Shown here one piece after another: positions 44,076 to 52,805 of a stretch of 64,000 nt of DNA. Position 1 is the first letter of the stretch; every line of letters starts with the position of its first letter. Made by a program: the position numbers and the translations under genes. The DNA is from an uncultured Methanospirillum sp. (GTDB lineage Archaea > Halobacteriota > Methanomicrobia > Methanomicrobiales > Methanospirillaceae), in the NCBI RefSeq assembly GCF_963668475.1, contig NZ_OY764544.1:62001-126000 (forward strand), given 5' to 3'. The notes under the pieces are model-generated. The model saw only the letters and a list, made by a program, of their open reading frames with translations. It made no database searches and was not told the origin of the DNA.

Positions 44076-46142
44076 ATGGACAGGCGGCTGATTACTGAAA
44101 AGGATGGGTACGAACTGCTCACCAGGTACGGTATACCGGTTCCGGCATACCGGTTTGTGACCACCCATGAGGAGGCAGCTGTTGCTGCTGAAAGTATCGG
44201 TTTCCCCGTTGTTGTAAAGGTTGTCTCAGAACAGATTGTCCATAAAACTGATGCAGGAGGTGTTGTCCTGCATATCTCCTGTCCTGAAGCCCTTCAGGAG
44301 GCTCTTTTAGGAATTGATCAGAAGGTTGCTGCATACGACTCCCTTGCCGTAATCAGCGGATATCTTATTGAACAGGAGATGAAACCCGGGACAGAACTCC
44401 TCATCGGAGGAAAAACAGATCCTGCATTCGGAAAGGTGCTCACTGTCGGAATGGGTGGCATTCTCGTTGAACTTCTTCATGACTTTTCAATGAGGGTTCT
44501 GCCTGTTGATACTGTTGAGTACAGACGAATGATTCATGAGATGACCGGATACCGGCTCATATCCGGGTACCGTGGGCACCGCCCGCTAGACGAGCAGGCA
44601 CTTCTGGATATAGTTGAAAAGGTCGGCAGGCTCTTTCTTGAGGATGAGAGGATCATAGAATTTGATATCAATCCTCTCATTCTCTGGGAAGACGGGGCCT
44701 GTGCGGTTGATGCCCGATTTTTTATTAAAACAGCACCTGTTGAGCCCAGAACTGCCGCACAGATCCTGCCACCAGTTCCTGATCTTCTTCATCCGTCATC
44801 TATTGCGGTGGTGGGAGCTTCCCGGACCCCGGGAAAAGTCGGGTATGCTGTCTTTCGAAATCTTCTGAACTTCCAGGGCGAACTCTACCCGGTCAATCCA
44901 AGCGCCGAGGATATTCTTGGCAAAAAAGTATACCCTACCATCAGTTCCATCCCTGGTCCGGTTGAGATGGTGGTCATTGCAACACCAGCCGAGTATGTTC
45001 CCGGTATCGTCAAGGAATCGGGGGAGAAGGGTGTCAAGTCTGCAGTAATTCTGACGGCAGGGTTTAAAGAGACCGGTGAGGCAGGCAGGATCCTGGAAGA
45101 CGAACTCCTGAAGGTTGCCAGGGAGACCGGGATCAGAATCGTGGGCCCGAACTGCCTGGGTATCATCATTCCCCCGCTTGATCTGAACGCAACTTTTGAT
45201 GTCCAGTCCCCTCTTTCAGGACAGATCGGATTTATATCTCAAAGTGGTGCGATCATCACAACTGTTCTTGACTGGTCAATATCCCGCCGCATCGGTTTCT
45301 CATCGGTAATCAGCGTAGGTAACCAGACCGACATGGGATTTCTAGAGTATCTACAGGTACTTGACCAGGATCCTCATACCTATGCCGTCATCTTGTATGT
45401 CGAAGAGATCCGGGATGGGCAGGCCTTTCTACAGTATGCCGAAAGTATGCGGGGAAGAAAGCCGGTTATCGCACTGAAGTCAGGCTCCTCGGTAAGGGGT
45501 CGGGAGGCTGCCTCATCGCACACAGGTTCTCTTGCCGGGAGTTATGAAACATACATTGCAGCCTTTAAACAGAGTGGGGTGATCCCGGCATATTCACTTG
45601 CTGAAGCTTTTGATGTTGCCCGCCTTGTGGTCTCTGAAGGATATCCGAAGGGGCGGAGAACGATCATTCTTACTAATGCAGGAGGGTTTGGAGTACTTGC
45701 CTCAGACTATGCAGATAAGAGTGGGATGGAGATGATCAATCTGCCTGAGCAGGTTGTTGAGGAACTGAATAAAATTCTGCCTGACTTATGGTCTCATAAA
45801 AATCCGGTGGATCTCCTTGGGGATAGCAATGCCTCCCGTTTCGCCAGGGTTTTTGATGTGATGATCAAGTACCAGCAGCTCTGGGATATTGCTGTGGTAA
45901 TTACGGCACCGGTAGCTATGATGGATCCAAAGAACCTTGCCCATGAGATGATCAGGCTCTCCCGGTTCACCCATAGCATGGTGGTGGGCTGCCTTCTCGG
46001 CGGTGATTCGATGAAGTCTGCAATTGACATGCTGGGCGAGGCTCATATTCCAAATTATCAGGATCTTCAGGATGCGTTCAGGACTGTCGGAGCGATCCTG
46101 GAGTCATGTAATCTAGATGATATGAAAGAATCATCTCCATAA
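44076..46142 (+). CDS. ADP-forming acyl-CoA synthetase with fused subunits in beta-alpha order
   Basis: It encodes 688 residues. The ATP-grasp part comes first (about 1-225; 'FPVVVKVVSEQIVHKTDAGGVVL', 'IGMGGILVEL'-like 'VGMGGILVELLHDF'). Next is the CoA-binding Rossmann part (about 235-365, 'IAVVGASRTPGKVGYAV', 'LYPVNPS') and the ligase part (about 375-520, 'GFISQSGAIITTVLDW', with the phospho-His in 'ASSHTGSLAGSYETY'). It makes acyl-CoA plus ADP and Pi reversibly; acetate is the usual substrate. Many archaeal fused enzymes put alpha first. It would let a hydrogenotrophic methanogen activate acetate without AMP. Confidence 0.88.
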   Translation: MDRRLITEKDGYELLTRYGIPVPAYRFVTTHEEAAVAAESIGFPVVVKVVSEQIVHKTDAGGVVLHISCPEALQEALLGIDQKVAAYDSLAVISGYLIEQEMKPGTELLIGGKTDPAFGKVLTVGMGGILVELLHDFSMRVLPVDTVEYRRMIHEMTGYRLISGYRGHRPLDEQALLDIVEKVGRLFLEDERIIEFDINPLILWEDGACAVDARFFIKTAPVEPRTAAQILPPVPDLLHPSSIAVVGASRTPGKVGYAVFRNLLNFQGELYPVNPSAEDILGKKVYPTISSIPGPVEMVVIATPAEYVPGIVKESGEKGVKSAVILTAGFKETGEAGRILEDELLKVARETGIRIVGPNCLGIIIPPLDLNATFDVQSPLSGQIGFISQSGAIITTVLDWSISRRIGFSSVISVGNQTDMGFLEYLQVLDQDPHTYAVILYVEEIRDGQAFLQYAESMRGRKPVIALKSGSSVRGREAASSHTGSLAGSYETYIAAFKQSGVIPAYSLAEAFDVARLVVSEGYPKGRRTIILTNAGGFGVLASDYADKSGMEMINLPEQVVEELNKILPDLWSHKNPVDLLGDSNASRFARVFDVMIKYQQLWDIAVVITAPVAMMDPKNLAHEMIRLSRFTHSMVVGCLLGGDSMKSAIDMLGEAHIPNYQDLQDAFRTVGAILESCNLDDMKESSP

Positions 46143-46184
46143 TATACAACAAAATTACCAAAAAAGTCTGACCAGAATTCAGAA

Positions 46185-46808
46185 TCAGGTACTTATGCCC
46201 ATCTTCTGGGCAAGTTCATCATACTCGCTCTTAATTTTTGTCCTGAATGCCTGAAAATCTTCAGGGCCGTATGATTCAGGATCCTGTTCACCTGATGATG
46301 TTCCATACCGATCCTCAAGAAGACGCATTAGTCTTGCAGATACATCATTGGCTCGATGAAGGGTGATGAAGCGATCAATCTCGCTTTCGCTATATCCGGC
46401 AGTCCGTGCTGTATCTATAACTGACTGGATTGAATTCAATTTTTCAAGGATCTCATTAATAAAACCGACACACCGTTTCGGGGTGATCGGTTTCATGATA
46501 TAATCCTCGATATAATAGGAGAACTGTTCTGCCTCTTTGAATGTCAGGTTTTTTCCGGTCTGCATAATAACCGGAATTTTGCGGAAGTCCTGGTCTGCCT
46601 TGATGTGATGGAGGGTTTCCCACCCATCCATCGGTTCCATCATCATATCAAGAAGAATGAGGTCAGGTCTGTATGCATCCTTCAGTAGATCCAGACATTC
46701 TCTGCCTCCGAGTACACCTTCAGTAGAAAATCCGTACTTTTTGAGGCCGATAACAAAAAGCTCGTTGAGAGCAGGTTCATCATCAACAATCAGGATTGCT
46801 ACCGACAT
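46185..46808 (-). CDS. Stand-alone response regulator with C-terminal helical extension
   Basis: It encodes 207 residues. The REC domain has D54 in 'LILLDMMMEPMDGWE' and the conserved Lys in 'YIMKPITPKRC'. The remaining about 85 residues ('GYSESEIDRFITLHRANDVSARLMRLLEDRYG') are helical and not a known DNA-binding or enzyme domain. It may be a CheY-like output for kinases elsewhere. It is alone on its strand between two convergent or divergent neighbours, and is not in the chemosensory cluster. Confidence 0.88.
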   Translation of the reverse strand: MSVAILIVDDEPALNELFVIGLKKYGFSTEGVLGGRECLDLLKDAYRPDLILLDMMMEPMDGWETLHHIKADQDFRKIPVIMQTGKNLTFKEAEQFSYYIEDYIMKPITPKRCVGFINEILEKLNSIQSVIDTARTAGYSESEIDRFITLHRANDVSARLMRLLEDRYGTSSGEQDPESYGPEDFQAFRTKIKSEYDELAQKMGIST

Positions 46809-46881
46809 GGTTTCTCTCTTCGATCAAACTTATTTGGCCTTGCCCCTTGATTAAATCTGTGGGATCAGGGGTATGAGAATA

Positions 46882-48000
46882 TCAGATCCGTGATTGAAGA
46901 CACTGCTCAAATCTGCTTAGGATCTCCGGCATATTCTGTCTTCCATAGCCAATCCTGAAATGAGGAGTTTCTACATGGAACACCGATCCCGGAAGCAGAA
47001 GAACCCCCTGATCTTCACGCACCTTGTCACAGAAAGATTCGATTGATGCATCTGTCGCAAGTCTGGGAAATGCTGTGGACCCAGCAGTCGGAGCAGACCA
47101 GGTTATCTGATCGGCATATGTTTTGAAAAAGGTGTGAAGAATGCTCATATTGTCATGGATGATCGCAAGGTTTCTTCTGATGATCTGTTCCTTCTGCCTC
47201 AGTGCAACAGTTGCAAGAAATTCTGAAGGACCGCTGTTACAGATTGTTGTATAATCTTTGAATGCCTGGAATTTCTTCCTGAACTCATCATTCCGGGATG
47301 CTGCCCAGCCTATTCGCAGACCTGCAAGGCCGAGTGATTTGGACATAACACCTATTGAGAGGGCTGATTCATTAAGATCTGCCATCGGTATGAGCCCCTT
47401 ACTCGTATCATGTTCAATCCCCCTGTATACCTCATCTGATACGATGAATATCGAGTAATCGGCACAGATCTCTTCTATCGCGTGCCAATCTGATTTTGAA
47501 AACTGGTATCCGGTTGGGTTGTGAGGCGAATTTATCACCAGTGCCTTTGTCTTCGGGGTGATATGTTCATGCAGGGCTTCGATATCAAGATGCCATGCTC
47601 CGTTCTTCTCTGCCATCTGCCAGGGAGATACGTGGCAACCCAGAGATTTTGGGATTTCGTGAAGAGATTGATAGGAAGGCATCTGAACAATGACATGGTC
47701 TCCTGGTTTGAGCAGAGTGTGCATTGTAATAAAGATCGTCTCTTCAGCACCAGATGTGACGATCACTTCATCAACATCTACTGATTCATACCATGCCGAT
47801 ATCTCTTCACGAAGTTCAGGAGATCCAGGGGCCTCTGTGTACCCCAGTTTGAAGGTTTGAAATCCTTGTGCAGATCCTTCTTCGAGTGCAAACAGTTCCT
47901 GGACTGAAAGTGTTTCACAGTCAGAGGAGCAGAGCAGGTATGGCGCGGAAAATTCATATTGTGCCATGTACCGCTCGAGTCTGAAATCCCTGATATCCAT
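46882..48000 (-). CDS. Class I/II PLP-dependent aminotransferase
   Basis: It encodes 372 residues. 'VTSGAEETIFITMHTLLKPGDHVIVQMPSYQSL', 'ALVINSPHNPTGYQFSK', 'IVSDEVYRGIEH' and the PLP lysine in 'VMSKSLGLAGLRIGWAAS' are the fold-I family signatures. 'GSVFHVETPHFRIGYG' closes it, with the substrate-carboxylate Arg. The amino-acid specificity is uncertain: aspartate or aromatic class are both possible. It is a single gene, 74 bp after the response regulator. Confidence 0.9.
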   Translation of the reverse strand: MDIRDFRLERYMAQYEFSAPYLLCSSDCETLSVQELFALEEGSAQGFQTFKLGYTEAPGSPELREEISAWYESVDVDEVIVTSGAEETIFITMHTLLKPGDHVIVQMPSYQSLHEIPKSLGCHVSPWQMAEKNGAWHLDIEALHEHITPKTKALVINSPHNPTGYQFSKSDWHAIEEICADYSIFIVSDEVYRGIEHDTSKGLIPMADLNESALSIGVMSKSLGLAGLRIGWAASRNDEFRKKFQAFKDYTTICNSGPSEFLATVALRQKEQIIRRNLAIIHDNMSILHTFFKTYADQITWSAPTAGSTAFPRLATDASIESFCDKVREDQGVLLLPGSVFHVETPHFRIGYGRQNMPEILSRFEQCLQSRI

Positions 48001-48049
48001 AAGAGATATTGGATATCAAGGTGTAAATCGATTCTGGAATTAATTAGAG

Positions 48050-48655
48050 TTACACTGATGTTTGGTGCTTTCTTCTGTGTCTGAACATTCTTGTAATACT
48101 GGTAACAAGCACGGCAACTGCAAGGCCATTATAAAAAACCCTGATTATGGGACTCTGGAATGTCGAGCCGATAAGATTTGCATGAATGATGGCGAGGAGA
48201 AGAGCCGGGTACACAAACCGGTGAATAATCTTCCACCTGGTACCAATTTTTATCCTGAAGAGTCCTGCAAAAAAGGCAGCATAGATGATGATGAGTGCAA
48301 CCCTTCCTCCATTTACAAAGAAAAGATATGGTGACGAGAGATCGGGGATAAGGGTTGAAGGATCTGTAGAGAGGATCAGGAATATTATTGGATGCAGAGT
48401 TATGAGCAGGAGTCCTGATAATGCAAAAAGATGGTGGACTGGTAAAAATGGTTGTCCTAATAGGTTCCTGAGTTCAGGTTTGAAGAGGTTCATTATCACT
48501 GAACATGATAACGAGAGAAACCCCCATAGTCCGGCAATGCGAAGAATTGTATAGAGAGGCTCTCCCCCCTTATCAGCATCGATCACGATCAATGCGATGC
48601 ATATGTAGATTGCTACACATGAAAAGTACAGCAGAATCCTGGTTGGAACCCTCAT
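48050..48655 (-). CDS. Ferric-reductase-like transmembrane protein
   Basis: It encodes 201 residues with six hydrophobic segments. Histidines at 'LPVHHLFALSGLLLITLHPIIFLI' and 'KIIHRFVYPALLLAIIHANLIG' sit in paired helices, like the haem ligands of ferric reductase/MsrQ (YedZ) proteins. The large flavin/NAD domain of full ferric reductases is absent, as in MsrQ. It probably carries haem electrons across the membrane. No MsrP partner is adjacent. Confidence 0.75.
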   Translation of the reverse strand: MRVPTRILLYFSCVAIYICIALIVIDADKGGEPLYTILRIAGLWGFLSLSCSVIMNLFKPELRNLLGQPFLPVHHLFALSGLLLITLHPIIFLILSTDPSTLIPDLSSPYLFFVNGGRVALIIIYAAFFAGLFRIKIGTRWKIIHRFVYPALLLAIIHANLIGSTFQSPIIRVFYNGLAVAVLVTSITRMFRHRRKHQTSV

Positions 48656-48739
48656 AGCAGAAGATATGAATCAGGGAGATATGAGGGTTATGCCAGGTCC
48701 TGAATTATCTCCAGATCTGTCTCCCGGTTGACAATCTGA

Positions 48740-49543
48740 TCAGTTTGCCCTTACCCGCCTGATATCACTGGTTGAACTCTGATACCCTTCATCTCCACCA
48801 AAGTATGTCTTGACTTTGTACTCTCCGCGGTCATAAGGAGTAAAGGAGATAGAATATTTTCCTGACGAATCAGTTGTCGCGGTTCCGTATGTCTCCCAGA
48901 TCAGGTAATCAGAGTCCTCCTCTTCTGAGCAGAAGTCACAGCCATATGGCGGTATTGCGACCAGGTATTTTATCTGCCTCTCTGGAACACCTTTCCCTTT
49001 TGAGTCACGCAAAAATCCAAAGAGGTTAACATCTTCACCCACACTCACCGGTGCACCATATGAGTTCAGGGTGTTGCTTGTTGAAAGCGAGATAGCACGG
49101 GGTGAAACTACAATATCAGATGATGCACTGATCTCATCACTGTACCTGACAGATATAGTCCACGTACCGGTAACATCGGTCGGAATCGAATACGTGAATG
49201 TTCCATCATCTTGTACCGGTACCTGCGTGAATGCATCAAACTTGCTCTTTTGTGGTGCTTTTACGATAAGTATGGCAGAACCTGGATTCAATCCCAGAAT
49301 AGCTTTGTCAACCGTTGCGTGCAGAATGATTGGATCGCCTACTTCTATACTTGCTGACTCCGGCATTAGTGAAATATAAGGAGATCCAATCTGATTATTC
49401 TGGGTATTATTGATAGCAGTATTTACCACCGTATTTACGGTTCCGGTTGTGTTGACATTTGCTGCCGAACTGACCGCTATCAGGCTTGCAATAAGAAGTA
49501 GGCTTAACAGGATGAATTGTTGAATATGTAATCGTGAATGCAT
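48740..49543 (-). CDS. Secreted protein with Ig-like/carboxypeptidase-regulatory-like domains
   Basis: It encodes 267 residues from the ATG at 49543, with GAGG 5 bases upstream; an ATG 10 codons earlier is weaker. Signal peptide 'IQQFILLSLLLIASLIAVSSAA' is followed by two beta-sandwich units: one with 'VGDPIILHATVDK' and 'VPVQDDGTFTYSIPTDVTGTWTISV' (about 75-160), one with 'VGEDVNLFGFLRDSKGKGVPERQIKYLV' and 'TDSSGKYSISFTPYDRGEYKVKTYFGG' (about 170-265). No anchor is seen. It is probably a surface adhesion or binding protein. Confidence 0.75.
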   Translation of the reverse strand: MHSRLHIQQFILLSLLLIASLIAVSSAANVNTTGTVNTVVNTAINNTQNNQIGSPYISLMPESASIEVGDPIILHATVDKAILGLNPGSAILIVKAPQKSKFDAFTQVPVQDDGTFTYSIPTDVTGTWTISVRYSDEISASSDIVVSPRAISLSTSNTLNSYGAPVSVGEDVNLFGFLRDSKGKGVPERQIKYLVAIPPYGCDFCSEEEDSDYLIWETYGTATTDSSGKYSISFTPYDRGEYKVKTYFGGDEGYQSSTSDIRRVRAN

Positions 49544-49765
49544 TTTTTCCTCAACCAACACGTATAGGATCATCTCTGTTCTAATCCCATAATGTATCTG
49601 ATCACTGGTTTACCATTAACCTCAGTTTTCGGTTCTAAAAATCTATTGGGTATCAGATATATTAAAAGCACATGACCACTGATATTTATCCATAATTCTG
49701 GAGATGGTTGGATTAGTCCTGTAGAGAATACCCCTGATGCTAATGCCACGCCCGAATCAGGGAGC

Positions 49766-50068
49766 ATGAATTATGAGCGTCCGGACGGAACAGTAGAGAC
49801 TATCCGCGTTCGGTTGCCAAAAAAGAATAATCGGGAACAGTTTGGTCTTGCAGAGTTGATGATGGGTGCAAATCACATCAGGATCCGTTGTTTTGACGGA
49901 GTCACCCGCATGGGCAGGATCAAGGGGAAGATCAAGAAACGTGCCTGGATCAGGGAGGGCGACATTGTAATCATAACTCCATGGAGTTTTCAGGACGAAA
50001 AATGCGACATCTCATACCGCTACACACCGCCACAGCGTGACTGGTTAAAGCGGAATAAATATATCTAA
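49766..50068 (+). CDS. eif1A: Translation initiation factor 1A
   Basis: It encodes 100 residues. The OB fold shows 'FGLAELMMGANHIRIRCFDGVTRMGRIKGKIKKRAWIREGDIVIITPW', the family core, then the C-terminal 'CDISYRYTPPQRDWLKRNKYI'. aIF1A binds the ribosomal A site during initiation. GGGAG lies close to the start. It is unlinked to its neighbours. Confidence 0.96.
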   Translation: MNYERPDGTVETIRVRLPKKNNREQFGLAELMMGANHIRIRCFDGVTRMGRIKGKIKKRAWIREGDIVIITPWSFQDEKCDISYRYTPPQRDWLKRNKYI

Positions 50069-50193
50069 TCTTTTTTCTTTTGTGCTTTGTTCTAACCTTG
50101 CTGTTACGAACATTAAGAATTAACTGTCAGGAAGCCGTGATATCGTACTAATTCAAAAATGAGAGAATAATCTGATATAAAAATGAGTTCAGA

Positions 50194-50278
50194 TGCGAGG
50201 AGCCGGATTTGAACCGGCGAACGACTTCTCGACTAGGCCCTGAACCTAGCTCCTTTGACCTGGCTCGGAGATCCTCGC
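50194..50278 (-). tRNA. tRNA-Leu (anticodon CAG)
   Basis: It spans 85 nt on the minus strand. The acceptor stem GCGAGGA/TCCTCGC pairs fully. The anticodon stem CTAGG/CCTAG encloses the loop TTCAGGG, with anticodon CAG in the middle, reading CUG. The long variable arm typical of class II Leu tRNA and the GCCGG/CCGGC T-stem around TTCAAAT are present. The 3' CCA is not encoded. No intron. Confidence 0.96.
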
Positions 50279-50349
50279 GCTATTACAGGTGGACTCTTCT
50301 CTTTATTATAACTTTTGAAATAATGGGGGTGAGATCATATTAATGCAGG

Positions 50350-52020
50350 TTATTGTGACTGCTGATATCGCTTCATTTCTCGGTCCCGAAGCTCGGCACG
50401 CTTGATCTTTCCTGACAGTGTTTTGGGAAGTTCTTCCATATATTCGATAAGCCGTGGATATTTGTATGGAGCAGTCACGCGTTTCACATGCTTCTGGATC
50501 TCTTTCGTCAACTGATCTGACGGTTCGTACCCTGGCTTGAGCACGACAAATGCTTTAACCAGCATTCCCCTGAGTGGGTCAGGTGATCCGACAACTGCAG
50601 ACTCCTGTACAGCTGTATGCTCCTGGAGAGCACTTTCAACCTCGAATGGGCCGATACGATAGCCTGAGCTTTTGATGACGTCATCGTTCCGGCCAACAAA
50701 CCAGAAGTACCCGTCATCATCCATGTACGCTTTGTCACCGGTATAGTAGAACCCGTTCTGGAATGACTCTGCATTTGCTTCAGGGTTGTCAAGATACTCG
50801 GTTACAAGCCCGACCGGACGTGGATTGAGTCCGATTGCAATCCGGCCCTCAACGCCGGGCTCCACCTGTTTGCCTTCATCATCATGAAGTTCAATATGCC
50901 AGCCTGGGGAGGGTTTTCCCATGGATCCGGGTTTGTGGGTCATACAGGGAAATGTTGCAATACATGCACATGTCTCACTCTGCCCGTATCCTTCATAGAT
51001 TGGAAGTCCTGTCTCTTCTTTCCATATCCTGATAACCTCCGGATTCAGGGGCTCTCCTGCCGAAATACAATGTCTGAGTGAGCGGAGATCATACTTGGCC
51101 AGGTCTGCGATGATCAGCATCCGGTAGATTGTTGGAGGGCAGCAGAATGTTGAGATCTCATATTTTTCGATCAGGGGCAGCAGCTCGGTAGCTTTGAACT
51201 TGCCCCTTGCATCATAAATAAAAAGACATGCTCCTTCTATCCACTGACCGAATATCTTCCCCCAGGCACATTTAGCCCACCCTGTATCTGATGATGTGAA
51301 GTGAAGATCATTGGAGTTGAGATCCTGCCAGAGCCGTGCAGTAACAATATGACCCAGAGGATACCCGTGGTTGTGAAGCACCATCTTCGGCTCTCCCGTG
51401 GTTCCCGAGGTGAAGTATATGAGCATCGGGTCAGAAGAGTGGGTCTTCTGCAGTACTGGCATGCTGATTGCAGATCGTGAGACCGGAGCTGGATACAGAA
51501 GTTCGTACTTGTAACTGATCCAGTTTGGAAGTTCTCCGTCTATCAGCATCCTGTGCTTAAGCGATGGACAGAACCTGCAGATCTTCTCCACCTTGTCAGA
51601 GTTCTCCATGTCGGTGACAAGCATGCTGAACTTTCCGGCATTGACACGATACTGGAGATCCTTGGCGGTGAGCATCGTAGGTGACGGACAGACAACTGCA
51701 CCGAGTTTGATCAGTGCGATGACAAAGATCCACCACTCCGGAACCCGGTGAAGCATGAGCATGACATGGTCACCTTTCTTGATCCCGTACTTGATCAGAA
51801 TATTGGCTGCTTCGACCGAGAGGTTACGCAGATCACGGAAGGTGTACTTCTTCTCCTGCCCCTCCTGGTTCACCCATATCATTGCAAGTTTGTTTCGATC
51901 TACTTCAGCCCAGTGGTCGATGACATCAAAGCCGAAGTTGTAAAATTCAGGAACATCAATCCTAAAATCACGAACCGTATCCTCGTATGAGGTCATCCGG
52001 TGTGGAATCTCCTGCTTCAT
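50350..52020 (-). CDS. AMP-forming acyl-CoA synthetase (ANL superfamily)
   Basis: It encodes 556 residues. The P-loop is 'YFTSGTTGEPKMVLHN', the adenylate block 'YEGYGQSETC', the hinge region 'YTGDKAYMDDDGYFWFVGRNDDVIKSSGYRIGPFEVESAL', and the catalytic Lys lies in 'LPKTLSGKIKRAEL'. Long-chain-free signature and length suggest the medium-chain or acetate/propionate type. It forms acyl-CoA, AMP and PPi. It starts at 52020; the neighbouring tRNA is 72 bp downstream. Confidence 0.92.
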   Translation of the reverse strand: MKQEIPHRMTSYEDTVRDFRIDVPEFYNFGFDVIDHWAEVDRNKLAMIWVNQEGQEKKYTFRDLRNLSVEAANILIKYGIKKGDHVMLMLHRVPEWWIFVIALIKLGAVVCPSPTMLTAKDLQYRVNAGKFSMLVTDMENSDKVEKICRFCPSLKHRMLIDGELPNWISYKYELLYPAPVSRSAISMPVLQKTHSSDPMLIYFTSGTTGEPKMVLHNHGYPLGHIVTARLWQDLNSNDLHFTSSDTGWAKCAWGKIFGQWIEGACLFIYDARGKFKATELLPLIEKYEISTFCCPPTIYRMLIIADLAKYDLRSLRHCISAGEPLNPEVIRIWKEETGLPIYEGYGQSETCACIATFPCMTHKPGSMGKPSPGWHIELHDDEGKQVEPGVEGRIAIGLNPRPVGLVTEYLDNPEANAESFQNGFYYTGDKAYMDDDGYFWFVGRNDDVIKSSGYRIGPFEVESALQEHTAVQESAVVGSPDPLRGMLVKAFVVLKPGYEPSDQLTKEIQKHVKRVTAPYKYPRLIEYMEELPKTLSGKIKRAELRDREMKRYQQSQ

Positions 52021-52100
52021 ACCTTCCCATAGGTAGGTGGAGAGCAGTTAAGATACTATCAGGATGGTGTACAAAGGAACCACGGTGAGTATATGAATCA

Positions 52101-52110
52101 ATATAAATAG
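52101..52110 (+). promoter_or_regulatory. TATA-like element of the TBP gene
   Basis: ATATAAATAG lies 86 bp before the TBP start codon, giving an expected transcript start near 52130 and a 5' leader of about 65 nt. The leader has no clear ribosome-binding site before either candidate ATG (52196, 52220). Confidence 0.45.
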
Positions 52111-52195
52111 CCGCTTCAGATAAAATGTCTGGTAATTCAGGTAAAATCGGATGATATGGGCTTTATTTGATGATAATTACCATTAGTATTATGAT

Positions 52196-52774
52196 ATGGC
52201 AGATCACATCATATCTGCAATGGAAGAGAAACAATACGAATCCCTGAAGATCGAAAATATTGTTGCTTCAGGGGCAATCGCTGACTCTATTGATCTTGAG
52301 GTGATCTCCAATAATATCGAGAACTGTGAACTCAATACCAAGCGTTTTCCCGGGGCAGTCTACCGGATGGAGAACCCCAAGATCGCTTCCCTTATATTCT
52401 CCTCTGGTAAAGTAGTCCTGACTGGTATCAGAGATAACCAGTCACTCGAGGTCGGGCTCAAACTTATTATCGGTAAGATGAAAGAAGCGGGTATTGCCTG
52501 CTATGATGAACCACGGGTTGCAGTCACCAACATCGTCTGTTCATATGATATTGGCAACAAGATCAACCTCAACAAAGTGGTTATGACCCTCAGTCTCGAA
52601 AATATTGAGTACGAGCCTGAGCAGTTCCCGGGTCTTGTATATCGTATTGCAGACCCGAAGATCGTTGCACTCCTCTTCTCTTCCGGAAAGATCATTCTGA
52701 CCGGAGGGAAAAATATGGAAGATATTAAGCGTGGGTTAGCCTTCCTTGAGCAGAAACTTGGCAGTATAATGTGA
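52196..52774 (+). CDS. tbp: TATA-box-binding protein
   Basis: It encodes 192 residues. It has two pseudo-symmetric halves of about 90 residues, each with 'FPG-VYR-xxPKIA-L-FSSGKxxLTG': the first 'RFPGAVYRMENPKIASLIFSSGKVVLTG', the second 'QFPGLVYRIADPKIVALLFSSGKIILTG'. This is the saddle fold that recognises archaeal TATA boxes. The C-terminus is short without an acidic tail. ATG 52220 (MEEKQYES) is an alternative start closer to the usual length. Confidence 0.96.
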   Translation: MADHIISAMEEKQYESLKIENIVASGAIADSIDLEVISNNIENCELNTKRFPGAVYRMENPKIASLIFSSGKVVLTGIRDNQSLEVGLKLIIGKMKEAGIACYDEPRVAVTNIVCSYDIGNKINLNKVVMTLSLENIEYEPEQFPGLVYRIADPKIVALLFSSGKIILTGGKNMEDIKRGLAFLEQKLGSIM

Positions 52775-52805
52775 CCGGCATAGCCGGATGATACCCTATC
52801 TTTTT

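Noticed and set aside
49570..49767. 65-residue minus-strand frame before aIF1A
   Set aside because: It overlaps the promoter regions of two flanking genes and shows no conserved features.
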